Assembly: GCA_032718475.1 (NCBI GenBank) | Contig: JAUCBJ010009163.1 | Location: 1-64,000, forward strand | Source: Nemertoderma westbladi | Taxonomy: Eukaryota > Xenacoelomorpha > Nemertodermatida > Nemertodermatidae | Direction: 5' to 3' | DNA length: 64,000 bases | Part shown: positions 28,832 through 38,816 of the stretch, piece by piece | Position numbering within the stretch: position 1 is the stretch's first letter | Layout: each line of letters starts with the position of its first letter | Notes under the pieces: generated by a model | What the model saw: the letters and a program-made list of their open reading frames with translations, nothing else | Told to the model about the DNA's origin: nothing | Databases searched by the model: none | Translations under genes and position numbers: made by a program

Positions 28832-31800
28832 ATGATGCCAGCCTGCTGTGGGAGTCACCCTATGAAAGGGAAATGTTCCCGGTGCGCATGTGTTAAGCTG
28901 GGACGTCCATGTACCACATGTGCGCCTGCTGTGGGTGGGCGCTGCTCGAATTCGATCGGAATAATCAGGTCCCAACCCGATATCCCCCATTCCGATCCTG
29001 CAGATGTAATTTATCCATCACCAACGAGTTTTTCGCAGCCGGCTAACAGCGACAGTGCCCCATATGTTAGCAGATATGTCCGAGAGGATACTCCCCCAGT
29101 TCCTGTCCAGTCGGTTGTAGCAATATCTGTGAATGGACCGACTTCCACCGATACAGAACACATAGCAATGCCTCCCGGCTACGGTGGTTCTGTGGGGCAT
29201 GGTGTCCTCGACTACTTGATGATGAATTCACCAAGAGCGAGACAGGCTACTGCTTCACTACGAGTCAATGATGATATACCACGAGATATAAACACTCACA
29301 CGCATACAAACTCAACTGTGGACGAACTAGATGACATAATAATGGACCTCACATCAACGCCTGGTAATGATAATGATTACATTGACTTGGACAGTACGCT
29401 AATCAGGTCCGTGAACAACGCAATGGGACCTGCCCCAGGGTGGGCAATCAGTCATTCTGGCGATGCCCTTGTTCAGTCCGGTTTCGCAGCTGGTCATTCA
29501 AATGAAACAACTGGTATCACCATTGTTGGTCAGTATGGTATTGATGAGGCTGGTCAGCCCGGTATAGATGAACTCAGCCTGTCGGGTTTCACAGTTAGTC
29601 AAGCTGGTTTCGTAGCTGGTCAGTCCAATATCGCCATTGTTGGCCATTCCGGTATCGCCGTCATAGATCAGTCTGGTAATGATGAAGTTAGCCAGTCCAG
29701 TTTCACAGTTGGTCAGGACGTTGCATCAGTTGATATTGTTGCTGGTCTGTCCGGTTTCGCTGCTGGTCAGCCTGGTATTGACGAAGTCACTCATCAGTCC
29801 GGTGTCAGTCAGTCTGGGGTTGGTCAGATTGAGGTTAGTCAGGCTGACATTGACCAGTCTGGTATCGATCAGTCTGGGGGCAGTCAATCCAGTGCCGGTC
29901 ATTCCGGCATTCGACAGTCTGGTATCAATCAGCCCGGTGCTGGTCAGATTGGGGTAAGTCAGTATGGTACTGGTCAGCCTGGTGTCAGTAAGTCAAGTGC
30001 TGGCCCAGGTGTCAGTCAGTCTGGCATCAATCAGTCCGGTTCTGGCACTGGTGTCAGTCAGTCTGGCGCCAATCATTCTGGTGTTGTTCAGTCTAGCTTC
30101 AGTGAATATGGGGACCGTCCTCCCGGAGCACCAACCCATATACCAGCTCAGTCAGGTGTCGGTCGGTCTGTCGATGGTCATTCTGGTATACCAATACTCA
30201 GGGATGGTCAGTCCATATCACTACCCAGTGGCAGGCAGATTGGTGTCATGCCCAGTGTCAGTCAGTGCGGTTCACCAATATCCACAAACATATTGGATGA
30301 TCCATCAGTAGACAGACTGATGGAACGTGCATATGGAGCTAAACTGACCCACAACAAAGACCTATGTGCCGAGTCTGTGTGGCATAAACGTTGGTGCCAG
30401 GTGACGGATAACACTGTACCATCACTATACATTGTCCCCAGTGGTGCAGTTGGCCGACACTTCGTGTCAGCTCTGTCCATTGAGGTGGAAAAACTGGCAT
30501 CAGATGTAACAACCTCTGAGCGCATTTTGGTGTTTGAGTCCCTCATGCTACAACGGGAGAAAGCCATAGTAAAGGGTTCCGATATCCGCCGACTACTGCA
30601 GCGTAGAATCGACATGTGGCATGAATCGAAATTCGATGAACTCATGAGTGAATTTAAGCGCTGCAATCGTTTAAACAAAACCAAAAGAGTCTCCGCTCAA
30701 CTGGAGCCCCAGCATACAGAGCGAGTATTTACTAAACTCATGCTCCAAGGCAGAGTCCGAGCAGCTGTGCGCTGGGTTACTGAGAGAAGTGTGGGAGGAG
30801 TATTAGACCCCCTATCCAAGATTGAAATCAAGGGGGAAGTTAAACAAGTGCTGGATGTCCTTCAATGCAAACACCCTGACTCATCACCACTGAAACTGGA
30901 TAGTCTGTTTGGTTATGATATGGTAGATCTTCCAACTATGGTGCCAGTTGATATTACTGCAACTCACGTGGAAGCAGTGGCCCATAAACTACAAGGCGGC
31001 GCTGGACCAGGTGGGGCAGATTCTGTTCATTGGCGTGATATGCTCCTCTACAGAGGTGCCCAGAGTGAGCGACTACGTGAGGCAGTAGCTAGTCTTATCC
31101 GAAGGCTAGCCAATGGTAGTGTTGAATGGGTGAGTATACGAGCTCTCATGGCTAGTAGACTGATTGCGTTAAACAAGTGTCCTGGGGTACGTCCAATAGG
31201 GATCGGGGAATCACTAAGATGGGTTATGGGGAAGTGTATGGCTGATGCAACAGGTGGTGACGTGCAAGAACTCTGTGGTGTCGACCAACTGTGTAGTGGG
31301 TTGTCTGCTGGAATAGAGTCGGCAATACATGTCATTAGAGACCTCTGGGATGAACACACTGGTCAGGGATGGGGAGTGTTATTAGTCGATGCGAAGAATG
31401 CTTTCAATTCCATCAATAGAATCACAGCTCTGTGGAATATTCGAATTTTCTGGCCTCGATGTGCTCGATTCTTTTTTAATACCTACCGAGGTTACTCAAT
31501 TCTGGTTCTCCATGGGCCTTCCGGAACTCTCCATTTACTCAGCAGAGAAGGATTCACACAGGGAGACCCACTGTCAATGCTGGGATATGCTGTCGCTGTC
31601 TACCCCCTTATCCTAGAACTGAAATCTGACGAATATAATCAGGTATGGTTTGCAGATGATTCAGAGAACGTGGGCGAATTGATAACGCTTCAAGAGTGGT
31701 TCATTCGTCTCATAAAGCGTGGACCATCCTATGGGTATTTCCCAGAGCCTGATAAATGCACCCTTGTCGTTGATAGTGGTGATGAGACAACTGCACGCCA

Positions 31801-32488
31801 TTTATTCAGTGGACTCGGCATCAATGTGGATGGGAGTGGTGTGGTAAATGGTACCAGGACTCTGGGTGGATTCGTCGGTGATAACAGTCTCCTAAATCAG
31901 TATATATCTTCAAAGGTTTCCAAGTGGGAGGCTGACATAGAACGCCTTGCAGAGATTGCCGTCAACCAACCACAAGCCGCCTACTCAGCCATAACACGCT
32001 CACTGCAATTTCAATGGGGATTTCTCCAGCGAGTGATGCCATCTAGCACAAAGGAACTGTATACACCAATAGAGAACGCCTTGCGTGACAAGTTCCTTCC
32101 AGCGATTATGGGTGGTTCAGTTTCCAATGTGGAACGGAAGCTGCTTTCCTTACCAGTAGGCAAAGGTGGCTTGGGAATCCCTGATCCGACTCAGACAGCA
32201 ACTACCTCACTAGAGACTTCTCGATCCGCAACGCAAGTGGCATGTGAAGCAATCAAAAGTCGATCAGAAATTAACTTTTATGAACATGGGCGCTCCGTGA
32301 AGGAGGCACGGCAATCCCACTCCAAGCAGGCATGTGAACACGCCGACAACATCCTTGATTCGGTGCAGAACGAAGCATCGACATCGAAGCTCTCGTCGAC
32401 GAGCAGTTGGAAGGGCCTCATCATCGACTTCGAGTTGGCTGACAGCACTTCCACTCAAGTCACAAAACTTCGATCTGGCAGCCAATGA
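28832..32488 (+). CDS. LINE reverse transcriptase protein
   Basis: Starts at ATG 28832 (MMPACCGSH); the frame opens slightly earlier without an ATG. N-terminal Cys cluster (CSRCACVKLGRPCTTC...GRCSN), probably zinc-binding. About residues 200-440: Gln-Ser-Gly repeats (VSQSGINQSG units) forming a low-complexity arm. RT about residues 640-990: GAGPGGADSVHWRDML, LIALNKCPGVRPIGIGE, LLVDAKNAFNSINR, REGFTQGDPLSMLGYA and the catalytic FADD in VWFADDSEN. The frame ends at 32488; the rest continues in the next frame. Role: target-primed reverse transcription. One or a few bases lost or gained near 32440-32490 break it. Confidence 0.9.
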   Translation: MMPACCGSHPMKGKCSRCACVKLGRPCTTCAPAVGGRCSNSIGIIRSQPDIPHSDPADVIYPSPTSFSQPANSDSAPYVSRYVREDTPPVPVQSVVAISVNGPTSTDTEHIAMPPGYGGSVGHGVLDYLMMNSPRARQATASLRVNDDIPRDINTHTHTNSTVDELDDIIMDLTSTPGNDNDYIDLDSTLIRSVNNAMGPAPGWAISHSGDALVQSGFAAGHSNETTGITIVGQYGIDEAGQPGIDELSLSGFTVSQAGFVAGQSNIAIVGHSGIAVIDQSGNDEVSQSSFTVGQDVASVDIVAGLSGFAAGQPGIDEVTHQSGVSQSGVGQIEVSQADIDQSGIDQSGGSQSSAGHSGIRQSGINQPGAGQIGVSQYGTGQPGVSKSSAGPGVSQSGINQSGSGTGVSQSGANHSGVVQSSFSEYGDRPPGAPTHIPAQSGVGRSVDGHSGIPILRDGQSISLPSGRQIGVMPSVSQCGSPISTNILDDPSVDRLMERAYGAKLTHNKDLCAESVWHKRWCQVTDNTVPSLYIVPSGAVGRHFVSALSIEVEKLASDVTTSERILVFESLMLQREKAIVKGSDIRRLLQRRIDMWHESKFDELMSEFKRCNRLNKTKRVSAQLEPQHTERVFTKLMLQGRVRAAVRWVTERSVGGVLDPLSKIEIKGEVKQVLDVLQCKHPDSSPLKLDSLFGYDMVDLPTMVPVDITATHVEAVAHKLQGGAGPGGADSVHWRDMLLYRGAQSERLREAVASLIRRLANGSVEWVSIRALMASRLIALNKCPGVRPIGIGESLRWVMGKCMADATGGDVQELCGVDQLCSGLSAGIESAIHVIRDLWDEHTGQGWGVLLVDAKNAFNSINRITALWNIRIFWPRCARFFFNTYRGYSILVLHGPSGTLHLLSREGFTQGDPLSMLGYAVAVYPLILELKSDEYNQVWFADDSENVGELITLQEWFIRLIKRGPSYGYFPEPDKCTLVVDSGDETTARHLFSGLGINVDGSGVVNGTRTLGGFVGDNSLLNQYISSKVSKWEADIERLAEIAVNQPQAAYSAITRSLQFQWGFLQRVMPSSTKELYTPIENALRDKFLPAIMGGSVSNVERKLLSLPVGKGGLGIPDPTQTATTSLETSRSATQVACEAIKSRSEINFYEHGRSVKEARQSHSKQACEHADNILDSVQNEASTSKLSSTSSWKGLIIDFELADSTSTQVTKLRSGSQ

Positions 32489-33170
32489 GTTTAGGGATGG
32501 ACTCAGTCTTCGCTATGGACGTCCTCTAGTGGGTGCACCCACCAACTGTGATGGCTGCGGTTCAGCATTCACGCTCTCACACGCTTTGGATTGCAAGAAG
32601 GGTGGTTTAGTAACATTGCGTCACAACGAGGTGCGAGATGCCCAGGGTGAGCTCTTTAGCCTGGTCTTCTCGGAGGCATCAGTAGAGAGAGAGCCCATCA
32701 TCCGCGAGGCAGATGAGCAACACAACATGGAAGGACTGCGAGGTGACTTATCTGTACGGGGATTCTGGCAGCAGCAGAGGAGGGCGTTGTTTGATATTCG
32801 AGTTGTTGACTCTGACGCCCCCTCTTATGCTACCAGATCAGTACAATCGCTATTGAGCAGCGCAGAAAGAGAGAAGGAAAATAAATATCTGGACGCTTGC
32901 ACACAACGTCAGGCTGACTTCTCCCCTTTGGTTACCACAGTAGATGGCGTTCTGGGTACAGAGTACTCCATGGTCCTCCGCCGCCTGGCTGAGTTCCTCA
33001 GTACCAAGTGGGATAAACCCTACTCCCAGGTAATGTGCTGGGTCCGAACCAGACTGTCATTTGCGACACTGAGGGCCACCTGTGCCTGTTTTAGATCATC
33101 CAGGTCACGTTGGCGGTGCTCAGGTGTAACTGATGGAGCTGCACTACCTCGATTTACACTCGAGACCTAG
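32442..33170 (+). CDS. LINE C-terminal CCHC and restriction-like endonuclease
   Basis: Frame-shifted continuation of the RT protein; the ORF is open from 32334, and homologous content starts near 32450 (NEFRDGLSLRYGRPL). It has a C-x2-C-x7-H-x4-C knuckle (CDGCGSAFTLSHALDC) and then GLRGDLSVRG...ALFDIRVVDSDAPSY, which fits the D...D-x-R/K core of PD-(D/E)XK nucleases found in R2/NeSL/CRE-type LINEs. The nuclease would nick the target. Exact clade not determined. Confidence 0.75.
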   Translation, partial: TALPLKSQNFDLAANEFRDGLSLRYGRPLVGAPTNCDGCGSAFTLSHALDCKKGGLVTLRHNEVRDAQGELFSLVFSEASVEREPIIREADEQHNMEGLRGDLSVRGFWQQQRRALFDIRVVDSDAPSYATRSVQSLLSSAEREKENKYLDACTQRQADFSPLVTTVDGVLGTEYSMVLRRLAEFLSTKWDKPYSQVMCWVRTRLSFATLRATCACFRSSRSRWRCSGVTDGAALPRFTLET

Positions 33171-33454
33171 ACACTTCCTGCAGCTGGTATTGAATAGTTT
33201 GCATTTTCAGGTTGTACAGTTTGCAGGGTTATCAACACTATTTTACTATAGCGATATATGTTTGTCTTCTGTCTTTCCTCCACTTTTTGGCCATATTTCA
33301 TTAATATTCTGTGCAGGTTATTGTCATTGTTATTGTTATTTACCATTAATTAATAATCTTTATATATTACTTTAACCCAGTAACCTAATTAACAAATCAA
33401 ATACAAAATAGGCTTGGCCTACCCCATCCCACAAGGAGGTTGAAAAAAAAAAAA
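33171..33454 (+). other. LINE 3' UTR and A tail
   Basis: Non-coding, ending ACAAGGAGGTTG and 12 A (33443-33454). No AATAAA at the expected place. Confidence 0.65.
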
Positions 33455-33554
33455 GTATTTTAGATTATTTGAAAGAAATTTATTTTGTTTGTATACATCA
33501 CCTTATACTCTTCTACAGTTGGAGGGAAACATTGTATGATTTCCCTTGGAGCGG
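33455..33554 (+). other. E1 3' end and polypurine tract
   Basis: The remaining E1 sequence after the LINE. It ends CCCTTGGAGCGG, with the polypurine heptamer at 33548-33554 directly against the LTR. Confidence 0.8.
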
Positions 33555-35857
33555 TGTTACGGTATATGGCGCTGTATCCACATTGTTAGCCGTTGTACTG
33601 TATACACAATATTAGTTATTATGCAGTACACATTATTAGCCATTATACAGTATAATATATTGGTTCATTATACAGTATAATATATTAGTCCGTTATACTG
33701 TACGCAATATTAGTCCGTTATGCAGTATAATATTTTAGATAAGACATAATAGCGCAGTGACATTTAGATAAGGAAATTAAAACGCCCATATATTTTGAAC
33801 TCATCCATTTTGTATAGTATGTAGCCCTACCTACGTAATTTTGTAATATGATATAAGTAGATAGTTCCAGGGTAGCAAGTTCAGTCGGACCCTGGATATT
33901 TCGGGCTTGCTGTTATTAGCCTCGATGGGCTAGCTATCACGGGTCTGATTTCTTTATAATCGCGCTAAATTAACTTTTGTGCATCATGTTATTAGTACCG
34001 CTAAATTAAGCATCGGCAAAATTACCTTATATGGTGACGTTTTGAGGGTTTGGGAAGCAATAGGGCTACAATCCGGCTTTCTTATTGGACTAACTGTTTC
34101 CAGGTTGGTCTAATGCTAGCGCGGATTGGAGAGCCAATGAGAGAGCGATTGCATCACCCTTCTCGGATCACCTATAAATTGGCGGTTTGCCGGTAGAGCT
34201 GTACCTCATTTAGCTGTACCCAGCAATAACAGCAGCAACTCACTCAGACATATTTAGTGCCATTAAGTTTAGGAGTATAATTTGTGTGTATTTTCTGCAT
34301 TTCTACCTTTTCGATTAATTTCTTGGAATGATTCGTTAGTGCTACTATTCTCACTTGTGTTTCTCAATCAATCCCAACAATTACTGCTAATTACAGCCGG
34401 AACTATGATTTCTACCTCTTTTGTTAATGGTTCTATGTAATTCATTTCGACGCAATAATCCTACGGGATTTTCTGAGACTGGCAGACTTGTGATTTGCAT
34501 GCGCCGCTACGGTAGCTATTCATCTTGATGGAGGGCTAAGGTACCGGTAGGCGGTGAGCGCATCGGGGGGTTTTAGCGACTAAGGGAGTGCGGAGAATTC
34601 AAAGGCGGGCAACGCTGGTGGGGGTCAACGTTGCGGTCAGGCAACTCGCGTTGTAGCGGGCAGACCATTTGCTGGTACGGCAATTAAGGGGCTGATGATC
34701 CAGATTTTGTCTCTATTTTGTAGTATTAGGGGGGCAGGAATTGGGTTAGTTAGGAAGCCTTAGATGTACCGGGAGAGGTCTGCGTGCTTTACAATAGCGA
34801 ATTGCATGGCGAATTATATGATTGCGGATTGTATAATTGCAAGTTGTACTATTGTGATCTGTGATTGCTGACGCTGATTGGTGTGTTACTGAAGTGTGCC
34901 TATGATTACGAATGCTTAGGTAGGCGCCCCTTTTCTCTTTGATTGATTTCTATTTCTTAGTTTACAATAAATGATTACTGATTAGGTCAAAGTAATACAG
35001 TATTTTAGGCTGTTACTAGTGAAACCTGTTGTGTAATAAATTAGAATTACGCATTCTGGAACTCTTAGTAATTAGTACGCTGTTACATATTTGTGACTGT
35101 AATTAATTAGAAAAATTAAGAATTAGTACGCAGCATAGCGGAGAGTAGCTAAGGTAATAATTTAGAGTACCGTAAACTATTCACGCTGAGCGGTTATTTG
35201 AATTAGCGGGCAATAAGCTAGATCGCAGTATTCAATACGCAACACGCATTAGTAAATTGCTGGCCTAAAGCCAGCCGCAGGCAAGTTTAGACCCGGAGCG
35301 GTATTACCCACGAAAGATATCGTACCGTACCATTATTTGATTATTTTAAATATTCTCGCATTCACACATTCCGTTAGGGAACCCCCAGTATTCGCGATTA
35401 GAAATGACGTAGGCATTGGCGTACTTCAATAGTAGTAAAATTAGGCGTAACAATATACTCTGAGTGCAAAGCCTCTCGCACTCGTCTTAAGTAAGCTTAG
35501 GGAGCCGACTCGGGTTTATGGTTTTGGTTATTCCCGCGTGGCTCATAGATTCGAACAGTTAGCTCTCTGTCGAGCGATCGGTAGAGAAAGGAACAAGCGA
35601 TTTTGCAGGAGCCGTGTAAATTTAGTAAAATATATTAGCAGACGGCAGATTAGCGCCATCCAACGGTAAGTAGTGGTTTTGTATTTAGCAGCCCTACAAT
35701 TTAGTAATAGCACGCTCCTGATCACCTTTATTTAACAGTAGAGCAGTTTTTGTGTCTTATTGGTTAGGCGGGAACTCATTAGGTTAACAGAGAAGTATAC
35801 CAGTATTTGTCTGTTCAACAGTTCTGCTGTTAGTATAGGTGACGCGCTAGTTTAACA
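33555..35857 (+). repeat. 3' LTR of E1
   Basis: 2303 bp, same content as 11342-13643 with scattered substitutions and small indels (for example near 33897 and 34615). Followed by the target duplication GTATA (35858-35862). Confidence 0.95.
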
Positions 35858-37481
35858 GTATATATAAGTATAATTATAGACTAGAATTAATTACAGAATA
35901 CCGATATATAATTTCAGCTTAAATTTATAGAAATAAATATAATAAGCCTATCGTAAATACCGGTATGTCAATTATTTTAGAATAATTGAATTTCTGAATT
36001 TTAGGGGTTACTTTACTTTACTTTATTACCGTTATTTAAGCAGTAGTCCAACTGATATTAAGACCTAATTGTTGTATGACAGGCCTACTATTTTATAAAT
36101 CGGTTTGAGTTGATTTATAATATATATACCCGTTTAATGGGTTTTGTAACAATATTGGAAATAAATGTTATTATTTCTGGGAAGGAGTCACTACACAGAA
36201 GCTGTACGCTCTCAGTGAAGTGCTACTTGTTGGACACTACAACAAATAATTCTACTTGCCTAAGTTACTTATTACTACAAATTATGTACAATTGCGGGGT
36301 GAGATTACAATCTCTAAATAAACACAAAAATTACACGTACGAATTTTAGGGGTAATTTTACAAGGAATCTACAAACCAGCCTAACAAGGAGTTAGAATTT
36401 CTGGTTATTACAAACGGACAGGATACTTCGGTATTTGAAAATAATAAAGCAGTAGTAAATATATTGCGTTTTCCAGATAGGAAAAATACCACCGTCTGAC
36501 GAATTATAGCCGTAGCGCTATAAGTACTACATTATGTACCCAGAGTGTTCCTACCTAGAAGTTAATTACCGCAGCCTACTATAGCTAACGTGCCTATTAA
36601 CCACTTTACAACACAAATATTTACATTCGGAAAGCACTGTACACTAAACCCTAAATTAGGTACAAGTACTTATACAACAAATAACCAGCGGTTAAAAATA
36701 CTTGTACAGCTAAAAGAACCACGGTATCTGCCGGAGTGACCAGAGCATAAAATCACCAGTCTTTACCTACGCCGAACAGCCCTGATGTAGTACCGGGGTT
36801 AATTTAACTATAACGGTATGTATAACAAGCACAATTACTGTAGGAATAAACTTGGGGGTATGTATGTTGCGAATAATCGCATAAACTCTGAATAATAAAT
36901 ATTACGCTACCCGTACAGACTACACAAACAAAATAAAGACCAAACGCTGGCAGACTACTATCAAGCCTAAATAAACTACAGTATATGCAGACTCCGAAAT
37001 GGTTAGTTAGTATGCGTTCTAACCGAGTAGTACAACTTATTCTTTCGGGGGGGGGGGGGGGGGGGGGGGGATTTACCTTACAGCACTGGATGCCCCCACG
37101 TTCCTAACTAGTACTTTATCGGACATACACTCTATACACACTGCAATCTCTTCAGACTTAACAACAGCCAGACAACAATCCAGCCTACAAATTATCTGTA
37201 CAATCTGAGCAGGCTTACACGCCTTCTGTTCAATATTAACTTACAGGTAAATAAAACTGACAGAAATAAGTAAAATCCCAATAAAAAACCAGGGCGGCCG
37301 TCCCTGATTAAATATCAAGACCTACCGGTATATAATTATCAAAATCGAATAATACTGCTGTACCTGTACTGCTGTAAGTACCGGTTCGGGTGGTTAGGTA
37401 GTCAGGCCTACTGGTTACTGGTCGACTGGTACTTTTCGACTTTATTGCCTACGTTGCAATAAAGAAAGCTATAACTGTTAT
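35858..37481 (-). other. E3 leader, part next to its 5' LTR
   Basis: Non-coding. The first bases repeat the 11215-11341 sequence (ATACCGATATATAATTTCAG; AATAAGCCTATCGT), so E1 sits inside a tandem array of E3. A run of 24 G at 37047-37070 lies here. No TGG-type primer-binding site is visible next to the LTR on the minus strand (it begins ATAACAGTTA). Confidence 0.7.
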
Positions 37482-38811
37482 TGTTCGCGCTTTTAGACGT
37501 TTAGCAGTTTAACCTGCCAAATTTAGGTGTCTTCTAGGTTATAAATCGACTTTAGCCTATCACAAGTATTTGATACACATAAAGCTACATTACCGAAGCC
37601 AGCCTATGCGCGATCATTCACCCACGGTTAAGGGAGACTGGATTCGGATGCTCTGACCTTTTTGCGGTGTAGGCCTACTGTATTATTCGACTGATCGTTA
37701 ATATATAATCTCTGACAAATATTATTCACTTTCGGGAAATATTAACAGTTCCTTTAGGACGTGGCGCTCTAAGTATGTAAACAGAGTTATGACTTACACT
37801 AAACACAACGGGATGGCTAATGATTTACGTATAAAGCGCATTCTTTAGGAAATGCTTTGTTATCTATCACACTCATGCACACTACCGCACAATGCTGCAC
37901 ACTGATCTGTCGACCTTCACTAATTTTAATCATATATAAGGAGAACAGCAACTGACACATGTAGGGTCTATGAAATAGCATTCAATTCACTCCAAAACCA
38001 CTATAATGTAAGTCGCAATTGCTATATGTAACCGGTCTCTCTAACCTTCAGTATATCAAGAAGATTGGGGTTTTCTGATTATTCATCAATATTCTCCAAA
38101 TATAACAATATTCCATCAACTGATAACACTTAATAACCGACAGTAAATAGCAGTAAAATAATGTGGTGAAAGGTACGTATAGTTATGATATGATAAGTGG
38201 TAGATAGATAGACTAACAGTTATACGTTTCTATGATCAAAGCCGTTCTAATGTTTGGCTAAAGTCTGAAACACAGAATAATTCCACAGCCGATGTTCGGG
38301 GCTCAGGAAAAAAGGTAAACAAAGACCATAATGCATTGCGCGATTTCCCGGAGGCTTCTGTGCAAATAAAATGAAAATCGCTCTGATTGGTCGAGCCGAA
38401 CAAAGAACAAAGAAAGCTCTACGTGGACATATCAGCTGATAGATGTCGTCATCTGAACTACACTGTATTAAGAGTATTTTGGTGCATTGCGGCATAAAAT
38501 CGCTAGTTATGTCCGCTAAAGTACACATACAGAAGAAGTGGCTTTTTATGTCCACTAAAACACCTGCACAGTAAGGAAACTGCTTTTTATGTCCGCTAAA
38601 ACACCTACAGAGTAACTGTATCAAGAGTATTTTGGCGTATTGCGGCATAAAATGGCTTGTTATGTCCGCTAAAGTACACATACAGAAAAAATGGCTTTTT
38701 ATGTCCACTAAAACACCTACACAGTAAGAAAACGGCTTTTTATGTCCGCTAAAACACCTACAGAGTACTTTGCGGGGAAAATGACTAGCTAGATCCGCAA
38801 AAGCCTTTACA
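37482..38811 (-). repeat. 5' LTR of outer element E3
   Basis: 1330 bp; matches 1595-2763 but carries an extra tandem copy of about 161 bp (units near 38465-38625 and 38626-38786). The word TTTTTATGTCCRCTAAAACA recurs inside the units. The long minus-strand ORF here (38828-38247) only translates these repeats. Followed by TGTAT (38812-38816). Confidence 0.92.
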
Positions 38812-38816
38812 TGTAT

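Larger units (their letters stand above)
27623..33454 (+). mobile_element. Non-LTR retrotransposon (restriction-like endonuclease type) inside E1
   Basis: The right edge is set by an A12 tail at 33443-33454; the word AGTATTTTA after the tail also lies at 27614-27622, a candidate 9-bp target duplication. If so, the element begins with a T-rich run (27626-27651) and includes the 17-bp minisatellite and duplicated 5' UTR. Coding: RT protein 28832-32488 and a shifted C-terminal part to 33170 with a CCHC and a PD-(D/E)XK-like nuclease. The left boundary is the weak point; the minisatellite could belong to E1. Confidence 0.7.
11342..35857 (+). mobile_element. BEL/Pao retrotransposon E1, nested in E3
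   Basis: LTRs 11342-13643 and 33555-35857 have ends TGTTA...TAACA and are flanked by GTATA at 11337-11341 and 35858-35862. Inside: leader, gag (three frames), protease, RT with YMDD, RNase H, integrase, ORF A, decayed ORF B, an inserted non-LTR element, polypurine tract. Total 24.5 kb, about 18.7 kb without the inserted LINE, very long for BEL/Pao. It has a complete enzyme set but broken frames: shifts near 15240 and 17050, stops at 15787, 20937, 21507 and 22752. Confidence 0.93.
1595..38811 (-). mobile_element. Outer BEL/Pao LTR retrotransposon E3, interrupted by E1
   Basis: The element reads on the minus strand: 5' LTR 38811-37482, leader 37481-35863, then (after the inserted E1) leader 11341-11048, gag-protease 11047-6098, ORF A remnant 4392-2790, polypurine tract 2770-2764 and 3' LTR 2763-1595. 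The 5-bp duplication TGTAT lies at 1590-1594 and 38812-38816. LTR ends are TGT...ACA. It lacks RT, RNase H and the integrase core, so it is non-autonomous. Without E1 its length is about 12.7 kb. The BEL/Pao assignment rests on the DUF1759-like capsid, the protease and the conserved post-RNase-H block near 6716-6640. Confidence 0.88.
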
